A program made the position numbers and the translations under genes. Under the pieces are notes generated by a model. It saw nothing but the letters and a program-made list of their open reading frames with translations. It had not been told where the DNA came from and ran no database searches. Of a stretch of DNA of 34,219 bases, positions 1 to 9,031 are shown one piece after another. Source of the stretch: Lachnospiraceae bacterium (GTDB lineage Bacteria > Bacillota > Clostridia > Lachnospirales > Lachnospiraceae); assembly GCA_029007885.1 (NCBI GenBank), contig JAQXIR010000142.1:1-34219 (forward strand). The letters run 5' to 3'. Position 1 is the first letter of the stretch; every line of letters starts with the position of its first letter.

Positions 1-16
1 GGCCTACGCGCTTATC

Positions 17-1405
17 TTAAAATGAAAACTTATCTGCAAAATATGCATCCAAATCTTCAATTTTAATTCTTTCCTGTTCCATAGAATCACGGAACCTTAC
101 TGTTACCGCCTGATCCTGTTCCGATTCAAAGTCATATGTGATGCAGAACGGTGTTCCGATTTCATCCTGGCGGCGATATCTCTTTCCAATATTGCCTCTA
201 TCATCAAATTCACAATTATATTTCTTGGATAACTGTGTATAGATTTTTTCAGCTCCCTCATTCAGTTTCTTGGAAAGCGGAAGAACGCCGATTTTAACCG
301 GTGCCAATGCCGGGTGGAAATGCAATACGGTACGCATATCGCCATCTCCCAGGTCTTCTTCATCATAAGCCGCACATAAGAATGCCAGTACAACACGGTC
401 TGCTCCCAGGGAAGGTTCAATAACATATGGTACATACTTCCAATTCTTCTGATCATCAAAATAGGTCAAATCCTGACCGGATGTATTCTGATGTTGTGTC
501 AGGTCATAATCGGTACGGTCTGCAATTCCCCAAAGTTCTCCCCAGCCAAACGGGAACAGAAATTCAATGTCCGTCGTTGCCTTGGAGTAGAAAGAAAGTT
601 CTTCCTTATCATGGTCTCTGACACGCATTTCTTCCTCTTTCATGCCAAGACTCTTTAACCAGTTAATGCAGAATTCCTTCCAATATGCAAACCACTCAAG
701 GTCGGTATCCGGTTCACAGAAGAATTCCAATTCCATCTGTTCGAATTCTCTTGTACGGAATGTAAAGTTACCCGGTGTAATTTCATTTCTAAAAGACTTT
801 CCGATTTGTCCGATTCCAAACGGAATTTTCTTTCTGGAAGTTCTTTGTACATTCTTAAAGTTTACAAAAATACCTTGTGCTGTTTCAGGACGTAAATATA
901 CGGTATTCTTTGCATCTTCCGTAACACCCTGGAATGTTTTGAACATCAGGTTAAATTGTCTGATATCCGTAAAATTATGCTTACCGCAAGTCGGACACGG
1001 AACATTGTGCTCATCAATGAAGGATTTCATTTTTTCCTGAGACCATCCGTCAATGCTGCCATCAAGCTCAATATTGTTCTCTGCTGCGAAGTCTTCAATA
1101 ATTTTATCGGCTCTGAAACGTTCGTGACACTCCTTACAATCCATTAACGGATCCGAGAAGCCACCAAGATGTCCGGATGCTACCCATGTCTGCGGGTTCA
1201 TTAAAATTGCACAATCAACACCTACATTATATGGGTTTTCCATAATGAATTTCTGCCACCATGCTTTTTTAACATTGTTTTTCAGTTCAACTCCCAGATT
1301 GCCGTAATCCCATGTATTGGCAAGACCTCCGTAAATATCGGAGCCCGGATATACAAATCCTCTTGACTTTGCCAGGGCAACAATCTTTTCCATTGTTTTT
1401 TCCAT
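17..1405 (-). CDS. glyS: Glycyl-tRNA synthetase (single-chain, dimeric type)
   Basis: Class II aminoacyl-tRNA synthetase that charges tRNA-Gly in the cytosol; 462 aa, the usual size for the homodimeric bacterial/archaeal/eukaryotic type rather than the two-subunit GlyQ/GlyS enzyme. Seen: an N-terminal region with [13 protein letters not shown], a zinc-type pair CKEC...CPTC in the insertion, class II motif 2 ([21 protein letters not shown]) and motif 3 ([10 protein letters not shown]), then the anticodon-binding domain. The ATG at 1405 is chosen because AGGAGG (complement of 1415-1420) sits 9 bases upstream; a longer frame to 1453 would run into the preceding gene. It lies 16 bp after the lipoprotein gene and shares its promoter. 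No T-box leader is visible upstream. The assignment is firm. Confidence 0.97.
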   Translation of the reverse strand: MEKTMEKIVALAKSRGFVYPGSDIYGGLANTWDYGNLGVELKNNVKKAWWQKFIMENPYNVGVDCAILMNPQTWVASGHLGGFSDPLMDCKECHERFRADKIIEDFAAENNIELDGSIDGWSQEKMKSFIDEHNVPCPTCGKHNFTDIRQFNLMFKTFQGVTEDAKNTVYLRPETAQGIFVNFKNVQRTSRKKIPFGIGQIGKSFRNEITPGNFTFRTREFEQMELEFFCEPDTDLEWFAYWKEFCINWLKSLGMKEEEMRVRDHDKEELSFYSKATTDIEFLFPFGWGELWGIADRTDYDLTQHQNTSGQDLTYFDDQKNWKYVPYVIEPSLGADRVVLAFLCAAYDEEDLGDGDMRTVLHFHPALAPVKIGVLPLSKKLNEGAEKIYTQLSKKYNCEFDDRGNIGKRYRRQDEIGTPFCITYDFESEQDQAVTVRFRDSMEQERIKIEDLDAYFADKFSF

Positions 1406-1421
1406 TTTTATTCTCCTCCTG

Positions 1422-2027
1422 TTATTTGAAAACGATATAGGCCGTATTCTCACCTGATACCGTTGCCAATTTCTTATTTTGCTCTACCGTAACTCCATCG
1501 CTTATGTAAAGAATGTTTCCGAATGTTTTTACATTTGTCGGTTCCGTCACAATCGCAATATGGGCCTTTCCCATCGTAAGAAGTTCTTCCTTTGTCAGTG
1601 TCTTTGCTTTGTCAATGCTTGTCAGGGAAACATTCATGTCATAGCCGACTTTCTGTGCCTGTTCGACAGTCCCGAAGAACAACGCATTTTCTGTCATTGC
1701 AATATAATCATCCGTATTTGCATATTGCATAATAACTGTTATTTTACTGCCGTCAGTCTTCATATCATCAATTGTAACGGCTTCCCGGTTAACAGATGAA
1801 TTGTATTCTTCAACTTCTTCCCGATTCATCTGTGAAAGTTCATCAAAGTCATAATAATCCATGGAAAAATCATCCACAATCGTCTGTGTGATGCTGCCGT
1901 CTTTTTGTAAGGCAAGTGTTCGCCCTTCCGGCATGTTTTCTTCTCTGCATCCGGTCAGAAACAGAAAAAGAAGGCATATGATTCCAAAACCTTCTATTCT
2001 TTTCCGCGCATTTATTTTCTTTTTCAT
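1422..2027 (-). CDS. Lipoprotein of unknown function
   Basis: 201-aa predicted lipoprotein. The N-terminus has basic residues ([10 protein letters not shown]), a hydrophobic stretch at about 14-24 and a lipobox LTGC with Cys27 as the probable lipidated residue, so the mature protein should sit on the outer face of the membrane. The rest is acidic and soluble, with a region around [24 protein letters not shown] recognise no catalytic motif. AGGAG at 2033-2037 (complement) precedes the ATG at a normal distance. It is the first gene after a good promoter (2063-2091) and is followed 16 bp later by glyS, so it is probably co-transcribed with it. The function cannot be told from sequence. Confidence 0.85.
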   Translation of the reverse strand: MKKKINARKRIEGFGIICLLFLFLTGCREENMPEGRTLALQKDGSITQTIVDDFSMDYYDFDELSQMNREEVEEYNSSVNREAVTIDDMKTDGSKITVIMQYANTDDYIAMTENALFFGTVEQAQKVGYDMNVSLTSIDKAKTLTKEELLTMGKAHIAIVTEPTNVKTFGNILYISDGVTVEQNKKLATVSGENTAYIVFK

Positions 2028-2062
2028 AACTCCTAAATCCGTCTCCCACTATAGTCGTATCT

Positions 2063-2091
2063 ATTATACCGAAAACTACTCATGTTTTCAA
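2063..2091 (-). promoter_or_regulatory. Sigma-A type promoter for the lipoprotein-glyS unit
   Basis: Reading the minus strand: -35 TTGAAA (2086-2091), a 17-base spacer, and -10 TATAAT (2063-2068). It lies in the 67-bp gap after recO, so glyS can be expressed apart from the era-recO operon. Confidence 0.75.
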
Positions 2092-2094
2092 CTC

Positions 2095-2757
2095 TTATGT
2101 AGAATAAATTCTAAAGGTATCGAGAATCTCCAGACTCTTAAAATGGGCATCCATACACTTTTCTCTTGTTCTGCCTGCAATTTTCTCAAGTTCTTCCAGA
2201 ATATTTTGTTTTACCGTAAAGGTGAACAGTTTTTCCACTCCCGTGTGTTCGATAAAGGAAACCGCATATTTTGTTGATTCCTGCCACTCCCTGTCACTTG
2301 GTATTCCCGGAAACTCCCCGTTTATGACTGTAGTTTTGATTTCAAAAATGCATCGTACCAATCTGTTATCAAGTCCTTTTGCCCCCAATGCCCGCAGCGA
2401 CTGGTACAATAACTTCAGCATCTGCCTTTCATCATTATTCTCTCTTGTATAATAGTCCGCTATCTCCAAAAAATACATGCCATAGTAGGCTCCTTCAAAG
2501 TCACCGCGCAGTTCCTCAAAATAATTGGTAATCTCTGCTTCATTTAACGTATAAGCAGTCCTTCCCTCATATAATCGAAAGGTGCCGAAACAAAAGAGAT
2601 TGGTAGATGCTACAAAACGGCTGTTTGGACGCCTCGCTCCTTTTACAAAAGCCGTTATTTTTCCGCGTTCTTTCGTCAGAATAACAAGACGCCTATCGAA
2701 ATCCCCGATAGGCTCCGTCTTTATAATCATTCCTGTTGTCACTGTCAAATCCTGCAT
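2095..2757 (-). CDS. recO: DNA repair protein RecO
   Basis: RecO loads RecA on SSB-coated DNA in the RecFOR pathway. 220 aa. Seen: an N-terminal OB-fold part with TTGMIIKTEPIGDFDRRLVILTKERGK, the typical opening of RecO (TGxVL...Y.E.D.....T...G), then KGARRPNSRFVAS, followed by a helical C-terminal part. The C-terminal CxxC zinc-finger pairs of many RecO proteins are absent; the three cysteines present are not paired. The start is supported by AGGAGACGG just upstream. Its first 65 bases overlap the end of a yqzL-like small gene, and era lies upstream; the era-yqzL-recO order is known from Bacillus. Confidence 0.92.
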   Translation of the reverse strand: MQDLTVTTGMIIKTEPIGDFDRRLVILTKERGKITAFVKGARRPNSRFVASTNLFCFGTFRLYEGRTAYTLNEAEITNYFEELRGDFEGAYYGMYFLEIADYYTRENNDERQMLKLLYQSLRALGAKGLDNRLVRCIFEIKTTVINGEFPGIPSDREWQESTKYAVSFIEHTGVEKLFTFTVKQNILEELEKIAGRTREKCMDAHFKSLEILDTFRIYST

Positions 2758-2869
2758 TGGACCCGTCTCCTGTTGTATCCTCTCTGCTGCGTGTCTGTTC
2801 TTTAAACTTCAGATAATCCTCAACTCTTCCGGTATTTGTGAATTGATCCCAGTAACTTATTTCTTTCAT
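2693..2869 (-). CDS. yqzL: YqzL-like small protein
   Basis: A 58-aa frame that ends inside recO (65-bp overlap, different frame) and starts 59 bp after era. The protein opens with MKEISYWDQFTNTGRVEDYL followed by KFKE. This W..F..TG..xxYLxFKE pattern is the signature I recall for YqzL, a small protein encoded between era and recO in Bacillus and many clostridia. The C-terminal half is hydrophilic and rich in D, G, N and R, and is probably disordered; it is encoded where the frame crosses the recO start. A G-rich stretch (complement of about 2875-2880) stands in for the ribosome site. The role of YqzL is unknown. Position plus motif make this gene likely despite its size. Confidence 0.72.
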   Translation of the reverse strand: MKEISYWDQFTNTGRVEDYLKFKEQTRSREDTTGDGSNAGFDSDNRNDYKDGAYRGFR

Positions 2870-2928
2870 CTTGTGCCCCCATATCCGTTAATATTTGATA
2901 TAGATATGGTCTGCTTTTTTCGGAATTT

Positions 2929-3831
2929 CTATTCTGATTCTTTAGGATTATATCCAAAATTTTTTAAAAGAAAATCACTGTCCCGCCAGTCCTTTTTTAC
3001 CTTAACCCAAAGTTGTAAAAAAACCTTTATATCCAGCATATCTTCAATTTCAGGTCTTGCCAGACTGCCGATTTTTTTAAGCATTGCACCTTGTTTTCCG
3101 ATAATAATGCCCTTATGGGAATCCTTCTCACATACGATTGTTGCATCAATCCGGCAGAGTTTCTTTTCAAATTTCATACTGTCTATTGCAACCGCTACCC
3201 CGTGGGGAATTTCATCATCAATACAGCGTAACACCTTTTCCCGGATTAATTCCGCAACAATCTGACGCTGTGGCTGGTCGGTAATCGTATCTTCATCGTA
3301 AAAAGGCATTCCGTATGGCAGATACCGGAAAATGCAAGAAAGTAACGTATCAATATTGTCACCTTGTATCGCCGATACCGGAACGATTTCCGCAAAATCC
3401 AATTCTTTGCGGTAAGTATCGATTACCGCAAGAATTTCCTCCTTTTTTACCGTATCCACCTTATTGATTACTAAAATAACAGGTGTTTTTGTTCCTCTCA
3501 GCTGCTCTGCAATATGCTTTTCACCGGCACCAATAAAAGTTGTAGGTTCTACCAGCCATAAAATCGCATCTGCACCTGTCAATGTATTCTTTGCCACATT
3601 GACCATATAATCGCCCAGTTTGTTTTTTGCTTTATGAATACCCGGCGTATCCAAAAATACAATCTGTCCTTCTTCACAGGTATAGACCGTTTGAATTCTA
3701 TTTCTTGTGGTCTGCGGTTTGCTCGATGTGATTGCGATTTTCTGCCCGATAATCTTATTCATCAATGTGGATTTTCCGACATTTGGTCTGCCGATCATTG
3801 CGACAAATCCCGATTTGCTCATTGTTTCCAT
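2929..3831 (-). CDS. era: GTPase Era, 16S rRNA maturation factor
   Basis: 300-aa GTPase that binds the 3' end of 16S rRNA and helps assemble the 30S subunit. Seen: G1 GRPNVGKST (residues 14-22), the switch region with PQTTRN, G3 DTPG (61-64), G4 NKVD (123-126), G5 VSAI, and a C-terminal KH domain with GIIIGKQGAMLKKIG and the closing LWVKVKKDWR. Length and domain order are standard. The ATG at 3831 has only a weak ribosome site, and an ATG three codons further in (3822) is an alternative. It follows the DUF4349 gene by 18 bp, so translation is probably coupled; yqzL and recO come next in the same direction. Confidence 0.97.
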   Translation of the reverse strand: METMSKSGFVAMIGRPNVGKSTLMNKIIGQKIAITSSKPQTTRNRIQTVYTCEEGQIVFLDTPGIHKAKNKLGDYMVNVAKNTLTGADAILWLVEPTTFIGAGEKHIAEQLRGTKTPVILVINKVDTVKKEEILAVIDTYRKELDFAEIVPVSAIQGDNIDTLLSCIFRYLPYGMPFYDEDTITDQPQRQIVAELIREKVLRCIDDEIPHGVAVAIDSMKFEKKLCRIDATIVCEKDSHKGIIIGKQGAMLKKIGSLARPEIEDMLDIKVFLQLWVKVKKDWRDSDFLLKNFGYNPKESE

Positions 3832-3849
3832 TCAATTTACCATCTTTTC

Positions 3850-4914
3850 TTAATGATTGTCATAAGAATTGTCCGGTTTCTTTTCATACGGATATCCCGG
3901 ATTTTCTGTATTTTCTGCTTTTGCGGCTGTTTTTTGTTCTGCCGGAGTCTGTGCCATTCTTGCTCTTCTTTCCGCTGCCAGCCGTTTCGTTTTTTTCTCG
4001 GATGCTTTCATAATTGCCCGAATAACAAAGAACAGGATTACAATTACAACAGCCCATACGATAAGATACGGTATCGCAATAATAAGTTCAATAAAGAAAT
4101 TCTTTATGCCATCAATGACATTATGTAAACTTCTTGAAAATCCTGTAACAATCCGTTCTCCCGCTGTTTCTTCTTCTACCGGTGTCAGTTCCACAACCTC
4201 ATCAATGTAGATTTGCACTGTGCTGTAATCAACAAGATTATCATAAGTGCGAAGTTGTGACTCCATGCTTTCAATCTGATAGCGAACCTCCGAAAGTCTG
4301 CTTTCAATAGCAATGATATCATCAATGGAAGCAGCATTTTCAAGGAGTTCCATCAACCGTTCCTGTTCTTCCGTCAGCATTTTTTTATGGCTTTTCATAT
4401 CCACATAAGTTAGCGTGACATCCTCTACCGATTCGGAACGGTTTGTAACATTCGCTTCCTCTCCTACCTTCTTTACAAAATCATCGAGGGAGGCAGCCGG
4501 TATTCTTGCTGTGATGGAAGCATGACGCTCCCCTTTTTGGGAATACAGATAGCTGCCGTTATAGGCATTCATGGATTCAATGTATCCACCTATTTTTTCA
4601 ACTTCCTCTTCCAGATTCTTCATCAGTGCATCATATGTTTTTGTTTCCACTTCAAGATTTACGTTCTTAATTAACTTACGATTTGTCGCCTGTGCCGTCT
4701 CTTCGACCATTGTAGAAGTTGCTTCTCCATCAACAGACGAGTAGTTCGTAAGTTGTGCTTCCTCAGCAGCCTCTTCATAATTAGCGTAATTATCATATTC
4801 AAATGAGCCTGCCGTATCTGTTGCCGCCTCACTCATTTTGGAACCGCTTCCGCATGCGGCAAGTACTACCGAGCATATCAGCGCTGCACCTGCAAAAAGT
4901 TTTCTTTTACTCAT
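3850..4914 (-). CDS. DUF4349 lipoprotein with C-terminal membrane anchor
   Basis: 354 aa. The signal peptide ends in a lipobox VLAAC (Cys21). Next come an acidic linker, then a DUF4349-type domain starting at LIKNVNLEVETKTYDALM, a long coiled coil (about TEEQERLMELLENAASIDDIIAIESRL), one strongly hydrophobic segment at about 273-302 and a basic/polar cytoplasmic tail. The protein would be anchored by lipid and by one transmembrane helix, with the coiled coil outside the cell. The ATG at 4914 is chosen because GGGAGGA lies just upstream; a longer frame to 5001 would run backwards into the peptidase gene. DUF4349 proteins have no settled function. It sits between the M16C peptidase gene and era in one run. 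Confidence 0.87.
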   Translation of the reverse strand: MSKRKLFAGAALICSVVLAACGSGSKMSEAATDTAGSFEYDNYANYEEAAEEAQLTNYSSVDGEATSTMVEETAQATNRKLIKNVNLEVETKTYDALMKNLEEEVEKIGGYIESMNAYNGSYLYSQKGERHASITARIPAASLDDFVKKVGEEANVTNRSESVEDVTLTYVDMKSHKKMLTEEQERLMELLENAASIDDIIAIESRLSEVRYQIESMESQLRTYDNLVDYSTVQIYIDEVVELTPVEEETAGERIVTGFSRSLHNVIDGIKNFFIELIIAIPYLIVWAVVIVILFFVIRAIMKASEKKTKRLAAERRARMAQTPAEQKTAAKAENTENPGYPYEKKPDNSYDNH

Positions 4915-4928
4915 AAAATATCCTCCCG

Positions 4929-7847
4929 TTAAAATAAATTCTCCACTGTCTGGAACAATTCCTTTTCCTGTTTTATTTTCTCTTCGTTTCCGACTACACA
5001 AAGATAATCCTGGCTGATAAATGTCCGCAGATACTCTGCCAGTAATCGAATCGTAGCCTGATTGGTAGAAAGAAGTTCATCCCGTTCTTTTTGGAAATCT
5101 TCTTCAGTCTGATTCGTCATATACGCACTTAAGGAACGAAGTGCCTTCGTTGCGGGTGTCATCGGCGTATCCAGTTCGCTGATAGCACCGATGATGTACT
5201 GCGTCATACTACGCTCATCCTGATTAAATGTCTCCACATACTGTGCCGCACGTTCATAAGTCTCTATTGTCTTTTTAAGGTTCGGGTCACGATAAGACAC
5301 AAAATAACTGTCCCCACTCTTTGAAAAACTGCACATACAACCATATGCGCCGCCTTTTACACGTACATTGTTCCAGAGATAGTCATAGCCCATAATCACT
5401 TTCAGAACTCTGAGTGCTCCTGTATACGGAAGACCTGCATTTCTGAAGTTTCCCGCTCTGCACACATACTGTACTTGAGAGGCTGTCAAAAATCCTTCAT
5501 TTTTCTTTACCGGTTTGGCAACAAAAGGATGCTCTGATTCCTTTTCCGGATATACGCTGTTAAGAAATTCTTCGGATAATTTTTCAAATTCCCGATATTC
5601 TTCTTCCTCTCCTGTAAAATCAAACATCAGATGTTCTTTCGTAAATAAATATCGGCAAAGCTCCTGTAATGCATGAATCAGCGGTTCTTTATACTGTTCA
5701 AAATCTGCTTCTGCTTTTTCCACAATGCGATAGCAGGGAAGTCCGTTAATCACATCCAGTGTCGCTGCCGATTTTGAAAAATATGATACCGCACGTCCGG
5801 CTGCCAGCTGATGTCCCGTCGAAATCATATTAGACTGCATACGAGACTTTAATTCTGCAATAATCTCATACAATCTTTTTTCATCTTCCGGTTTGGATGT
5901 GAACAGAATCTCCTTTAATAATGCAAACGCTTCTTTTTGCTTTCCCTTAAGAGTCTTTGCCTTCCATTCGAACGTAACCGTACTCTCATCCAGATTTTTT
6001 GCATTTGTATAAACATTGATTGCCGGCGTAATGCCGCCTGTTTCAATATTAATCTTGTTAAACAGTTCTGAGTAGGAATAGGATTTTGTATCCACATATC
6101 CCAGAACTACTTTTAAGATGCCAAGATACGGGAAGTATTCTTCCGGAATATCCGAAGCGGTAAAAATCAAACGGATGTAATCAATTCCGTTTGTGGAAAT
6201 CGGATGATACAGTGCGGTTCTTCCCGCTATTTTACGAACATCATTATAAAGGGGATCCGTCTCTTTGCGAATGTCCTCTTTTTCCAGAACCGGTATGCAT
6301 GATAATGCCTCCCTGCTGTCTTCCGATTCCTGGTATTCTCGTAATTCCCGCGTTTTATCGATGATGTATTGTAATTCTTCTTCGCTTAAAGATGCCTTAT
6401 ATGCTGCTAAATCCTCTGCCAGACTTCTGTCTTCCTCTTCAACGAGATTTACTTTCGGCTCGACAATTACAATCGATTTGTGTGTATTGTTAAGAATCGA
6501 TTGTTCCAGCAGTTTTTCATAATAGTCTGTATCAATTGCCTGTCGTAGCGCGGCAAATGTTTCCTCCGCTTCAATATGAATAAACGGCTTGTCATCATCA
6601 TATAGCCAACTGTCAAACATCTGAAGTCCATACATCAGACCGGGTGGATATGAACCGAAGTCAGCCTCTCTGTATTTGAATTCATAGTAATTTAACCCGG
6701 CACGAAGAGTATCCTTATCGATTCCGTTTTTCACCAATTCTTTTAAGGTATTTTCAATAATCGCAATAAACTCCTCTTTTTTTGCGGTTTCCGAGTTTTT
6801 TGCCACAATAGAGAAATACGGCTGTTTCACACCATTATCATAAAAACTGTATATGTCCTTTCCGATTCCTCTGTCTAATAACTTCTGCTTCAATACTGCT
6901 CCCGGAGCACTGCACAGAGCATAGTCCAGCACCTGAAACGCAATATAAGACATACGGTCGAGATTATCTCCTGTCACACAGTTATAGCTTAAATACGTAT
7001 TTTCGGTAAGCGGTTCATTTTCCGTAACAGAAAAATAATCTTTTACCTCAATTGCATGTGCAAACGGCTTTTGCGACTCAATGGCAGAATCAATCTCAAG
7101 GTAGGAAAACTTTGAAAGGTAGTTTTCATCGATAAACTGCAGTTTTTCTGCCATATCCATATTGCCGTATAAATAAATATAACTGTTAGAAGGGTGATAA
7201 TACTGTCTGTGAACAGACAAATAATGTTCATAGGTAAGTTCCGGGATTCTTTTCGGATCACCACCGGATTCCTCACTATATGGTGTATCCGGAAACAGGG
7301 AGTTAAAAATCTCTCTTTCCAGCACATCATCCGGTGAGGAAAATGCACCTTTCATCTCATTATATACGACCCCGTTAATTGTCAGGTCGTCCTCTTTATT
7401 CTCCAGTTCGAAATGCCATCCTTCCTGTTTGAAAGTCAGGTCCTTGTCATAAATGTTAGGGTAAAACACAGCATCCAAGTAAACATGCATCAGATTCTGA
7501 AAATCTTTGTCATTGCAGCTTGCCACCGGATAAACGGTTTTATCGGGATATGTCATGGCATTTAAAAAGGTATTGAGAGAACCTTTTGCAAGTTCAATAA
7601 ACGGATCCTTTACCGGAAAGGCTTTGGAACCGCACAGTACCGAGTGTTCTAAAATATGCATCACACCGGTGCTTTCTTTTGGTGGTGTTCGAAATCCGAT
7701 ATAGAAAACTTTGTTATCATCATCATTGGAAAGTAATGCCACTCTTGCCCCTGTTTTTTTATGGCGCAGTATCATGGCATCCGACTTCAATTCCTCAATT
7801 CTTTGCTGTTTTACAATCTCATATGCTGTAACATCCTGAATATTCAT
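4929..7847 (-). CDS. M16C-family zinc metallopeptidase (presequence-protease-like)
   Basis: 972 aa, the size of single-chain M16C enzymes (PreP/Cym1 type), which close around and degrade short unfolded peptides. Seen: the inverted zinc motif HILEH with His64, Glu67 and His68, and the third ligand Glu164 in VVYNEMKGAFSSPDD. Further on come the linker typical of M16C-associated regions (around KEDIRKETDPLYNDV) and a second catalytically dead half with VKGGAYGCMCSFSKSG. No signal peptide is visible, so it should be cytoplasmic. It starts 19 bp after the 136-aa gene and ends 14 bp before the DUF4349 start. The ribosome site is weak (AAAGG, 12-13 bases away). Family assignment is firm; the natural substrates are unknown. 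Confidence 0.94.
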   Translation of the reverse strand: MNIQDVTAYEIVKQQRIEELKSDAMILRHKKTGARVALLSNDDDNKVFYIGFRTPPKESTGVMHILEHSVLCGSKAFPVKDPFIELAKGSLNTFLNAMTYPDKTVYPVASCNDKDFQNLMHVYLDAVFYPNIYDKDLTFKQEGWHFELENKEDDLTINGVVYNEMKGAFSSPDDVLEREIFNSLFPDTPYSEESGGDPKRIPELTYEHYLSVHRQYYHPSNSYIYLYGNMDMAEKLQFIDENYLSKFSYLEIDSAIESQKPFAHAIEVKDYFSVTENEPLTENTYLSYNCVTGDNLDRMSYIAFQVLDYALCSAPGAVLKQKLLDRGIGKDIYSFYDNGVKQPYFSIVAKNSETAKKEEFIAIIENTLKELVKNGIDKDTLRAGLNYYEFKYREADFGSYPPGLMYGLQMFDSWLYDDDKPFIHIEAEETFAALRQAIDTDYYEKLLEQSILNNTHKSIVIVEPKVNLVEEEDRSLAEDLAAYKASLSEEELQYIIDKTRELREYQESEDSREALSCIPVLEKEDIRKETDPLYNDVRKIAGRTALYHPISTNGIDYIRLIFTASDIPEEYFPYLGILKVVLGYVDTKSYSYSELFNKINIETGGITPAINVYTNAKNLDESTVTFEWKAKTLKGKQKEAFALLKEILFTSKPEDEKRLYEIIAELKSRMQSNMISTGHQLAAGRAVSYFSKSAATLDVINGLPCYRIVEKAEADFEQYKEPLIHALQELCRYLFTKEHLMFDFTGEEEEYREFEKLSEEFLNSVYPEKESEHPFVAKPVKKNEGFLTASQVQYVCRAGNFRNAGLPYTGALRVLKVIMGYDYLWNNVRVKGGAYGCMCSFSKSGDSYFVSYRDPNLKKTIETYERAAQYVETFNQDERSMTQYIIGAISELDTPMTPATKALRSLSAYMTNQTEEDFQKERDELLSTNQATIRLLAEYLRTFISQDYLCVVGNEEKIKQEKELFQTVENLF

Positions 7848-7866
7848 ACAATATAATAACCTTTCT

Positions 7867-8277
7867 TTAAATACTTACGCTAAGAAGACTTAATTTTGTA
7901 AGATGCAGTTCTTCCACGATAATCTCATTCATTTTTTCATGTAACTCTTCACTGTTTACGATCTCACTAATCCGGTATTCCCTGCTCACATATCCCGGTT
8001 TTCCTTTTCCGTGTCCGTCTTCTTTAAAAATACTCAGTTTAAATCGTGCCTTCATCTGATTATAAACAAAGTATGACAGATCTGTTTCTTTCATATAGAA
8101 AATATGATTCTCTAAGGTAGTATCCCCTGCAACCTCTTTTAACATGTAATGACTGATAATTGCTTTCAGTTTAAAAGGCACTTCATCTGTATTCATGATT
8201 TCATCATAGGTAAATTTGGCACCGATATAAACGTTGGTCATATCCTGCATAACATATTTAAAATCATTATTTTTCAT
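7867..8277 (-). CDS. Conserved-looking protein of unknown function (136 aa)
   Basis: 136 aa, no signal peptide and no membrane segment. The sequence is a mix of predicted helices and strands (MKNNDFKYVMQDMTNVYIGAKF at the start; a basic DGHGKGKPGYVSREYRISEIV in the second half; a helical then hydrophobic end). I do not recognise a family. Its start codon shares an ATGA with the stop of the sigma-70-like gene, so the two are translationally coupled. The coupling suggests the product works with, or in the same process as, the sigma-like protein; that is inference only. Confidence 0.8.
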   Translation of the reverse strand: MKNNDFKYVMQDMTNVYIGAKFTYDEIMNTDEVPFKLKAIISHYMLKEVAGDTTLENHIFYMKETDLSYFVYNQMKARFKLSIFKEDGHGKGKPGYVSREYRISEIVNSEELHEKMNEIIVEELHLTKLSLLSVSI

Positions 8278-9017
8278 TCGTTTTCCTCAAAGTATTCTAT
8301 CTTTTTTCCGCTGATTCGTATCGCATCCCGGATTTCTTTTTCCGATAGTCCCGATTCTTCTGCCAGTTCTTCTACTGTAATTTTCTTCTGCAACGACTCT
8401 GCAAGTTCTTTTGCTTCCTTTGCAACAGCATTGACTTTATCAACAACCTTGCGGTCTATTTTACGCTCTTTTTCATCTTCCGAAATAAGGTCTTCCATCG
8501 CATCCATAATCATTTTGCCGAGCATACCGGACACTTCTTTCGGGTCTTCTAAACAACCGAGCATTTCAACTCCCATGGAAAGGGCTACGTTACCTTCCCC
8601 GATTAAGTCCTCCATACCGACTCCCTGTCCCGCATATAGTTTTGCAATATCCACAACATCCGGCAGCATGATTTCAATCAATTTCATTTTTGCTTCTTTT
8701 TCTCCCGCCAATGCAGAAATAAAGCAGGCTTCCCGCTCTCCGGATGAGTAAGCCGGCAGTAGATTTATTTCATCCAAATACACAGAAAGATAATCCTTAT
8801 CTTCTTTTGTCAGATACTCATCAATATCAACCGGTTCTCCGATTCCGATTTTCTTCTGTTTTAAATATTCATAAATCGGATTTAATTCCTCTTTTGAAAG
8901 TCCGATTTTCTCAAATGCATCCTCTATTTGTTCCCGGGAAACAACATTTCCCTGTTCCTTAGCAAGGTTTCGTACTTGCTCCAGCGTTTTTGCAAATTCC
9001 ACTTCTTTATTCATCAT
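8274..9017 (-). CDS. Degenerate sigma-70-like protein (no region 4)
   Basis: 247 aa resembling the first part of a primary sigma factor. Region 1.1-like: about 13-60 (VRNLAKEQGNVVSREQIEDA to YEYLKQKKIGI). Region 1.2-like: about 75-108 (DYLSVYLDEINLLPAYSSGE). Regions 2.1-2.2, the core-RNA-polymerase clamp contact: about 109-150 (LIEIMLPDVVDIAKLYAGQG then DLIGEGNVALSMG). Regions 2.3-2.4 are degenerate: the aromatic/WW-RQ residues that melt and read the -10 box are missing. A region 3-like helix pair follows (187-240, ITVEELAEESGLSEKEIRDA). The protein stops there, with no region 4 for -35 binding. The ATG at 9017 is chosen for AAGGAGAACC seven bases upstream; an ATG at 9035 overlapping the previous stop has no ribosome site. 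Core binding is plausible, promoter recognition is not. Confidence 0.82.
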   Translation of the reverse strand: MMNKEVEFAKTLEQVRNLAKEQGNVVSREQIEDAFEKIGLSKEELNPIYEYLKQKKIGIGEPVDIDEYLTKEDKDYLSVYLDEINLLPAYSSGEREACFISALAGEKEAKMKLIEIMLPDVVDIAKLYAGQGVGMEDLIGEGNVALSMGVEMLGCLEDPKEVSGMLGKMIMDAMEDLISEDEKERKIDRKVVDKVNAVAKEAKELAESLQKKITVEELAEESGLSEKEIRDAIRISGKKIEYFEENE

Positions 9018-9031
9018 TTTGGTTCTCCTTG

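Noticed and set aside
642-1040. Plus-strand frame of 132 codons
   Set aside because: Lies wholly antisense to glyS; a shadow of its codon use.
2028-2094. T-box leader for the glyS unit
   Set aside because: The leader after the promoter is about 30 bases, far too short for a T-box.
2582-3265. Plus-strand 227-codon frame
   Set aside because: Antisense to recO, yqzL and era, which carry clear motifs; no ribosome site and no protein-like pattern.
4915-5001. Longer start for the DUF4349 lipoprotein
   Set aside because: It would overlap the end of the peptidase gene and place a signal peptide in the middle of the chain; ATG 4914 has GGGAGGA and an immediate signal peptide.
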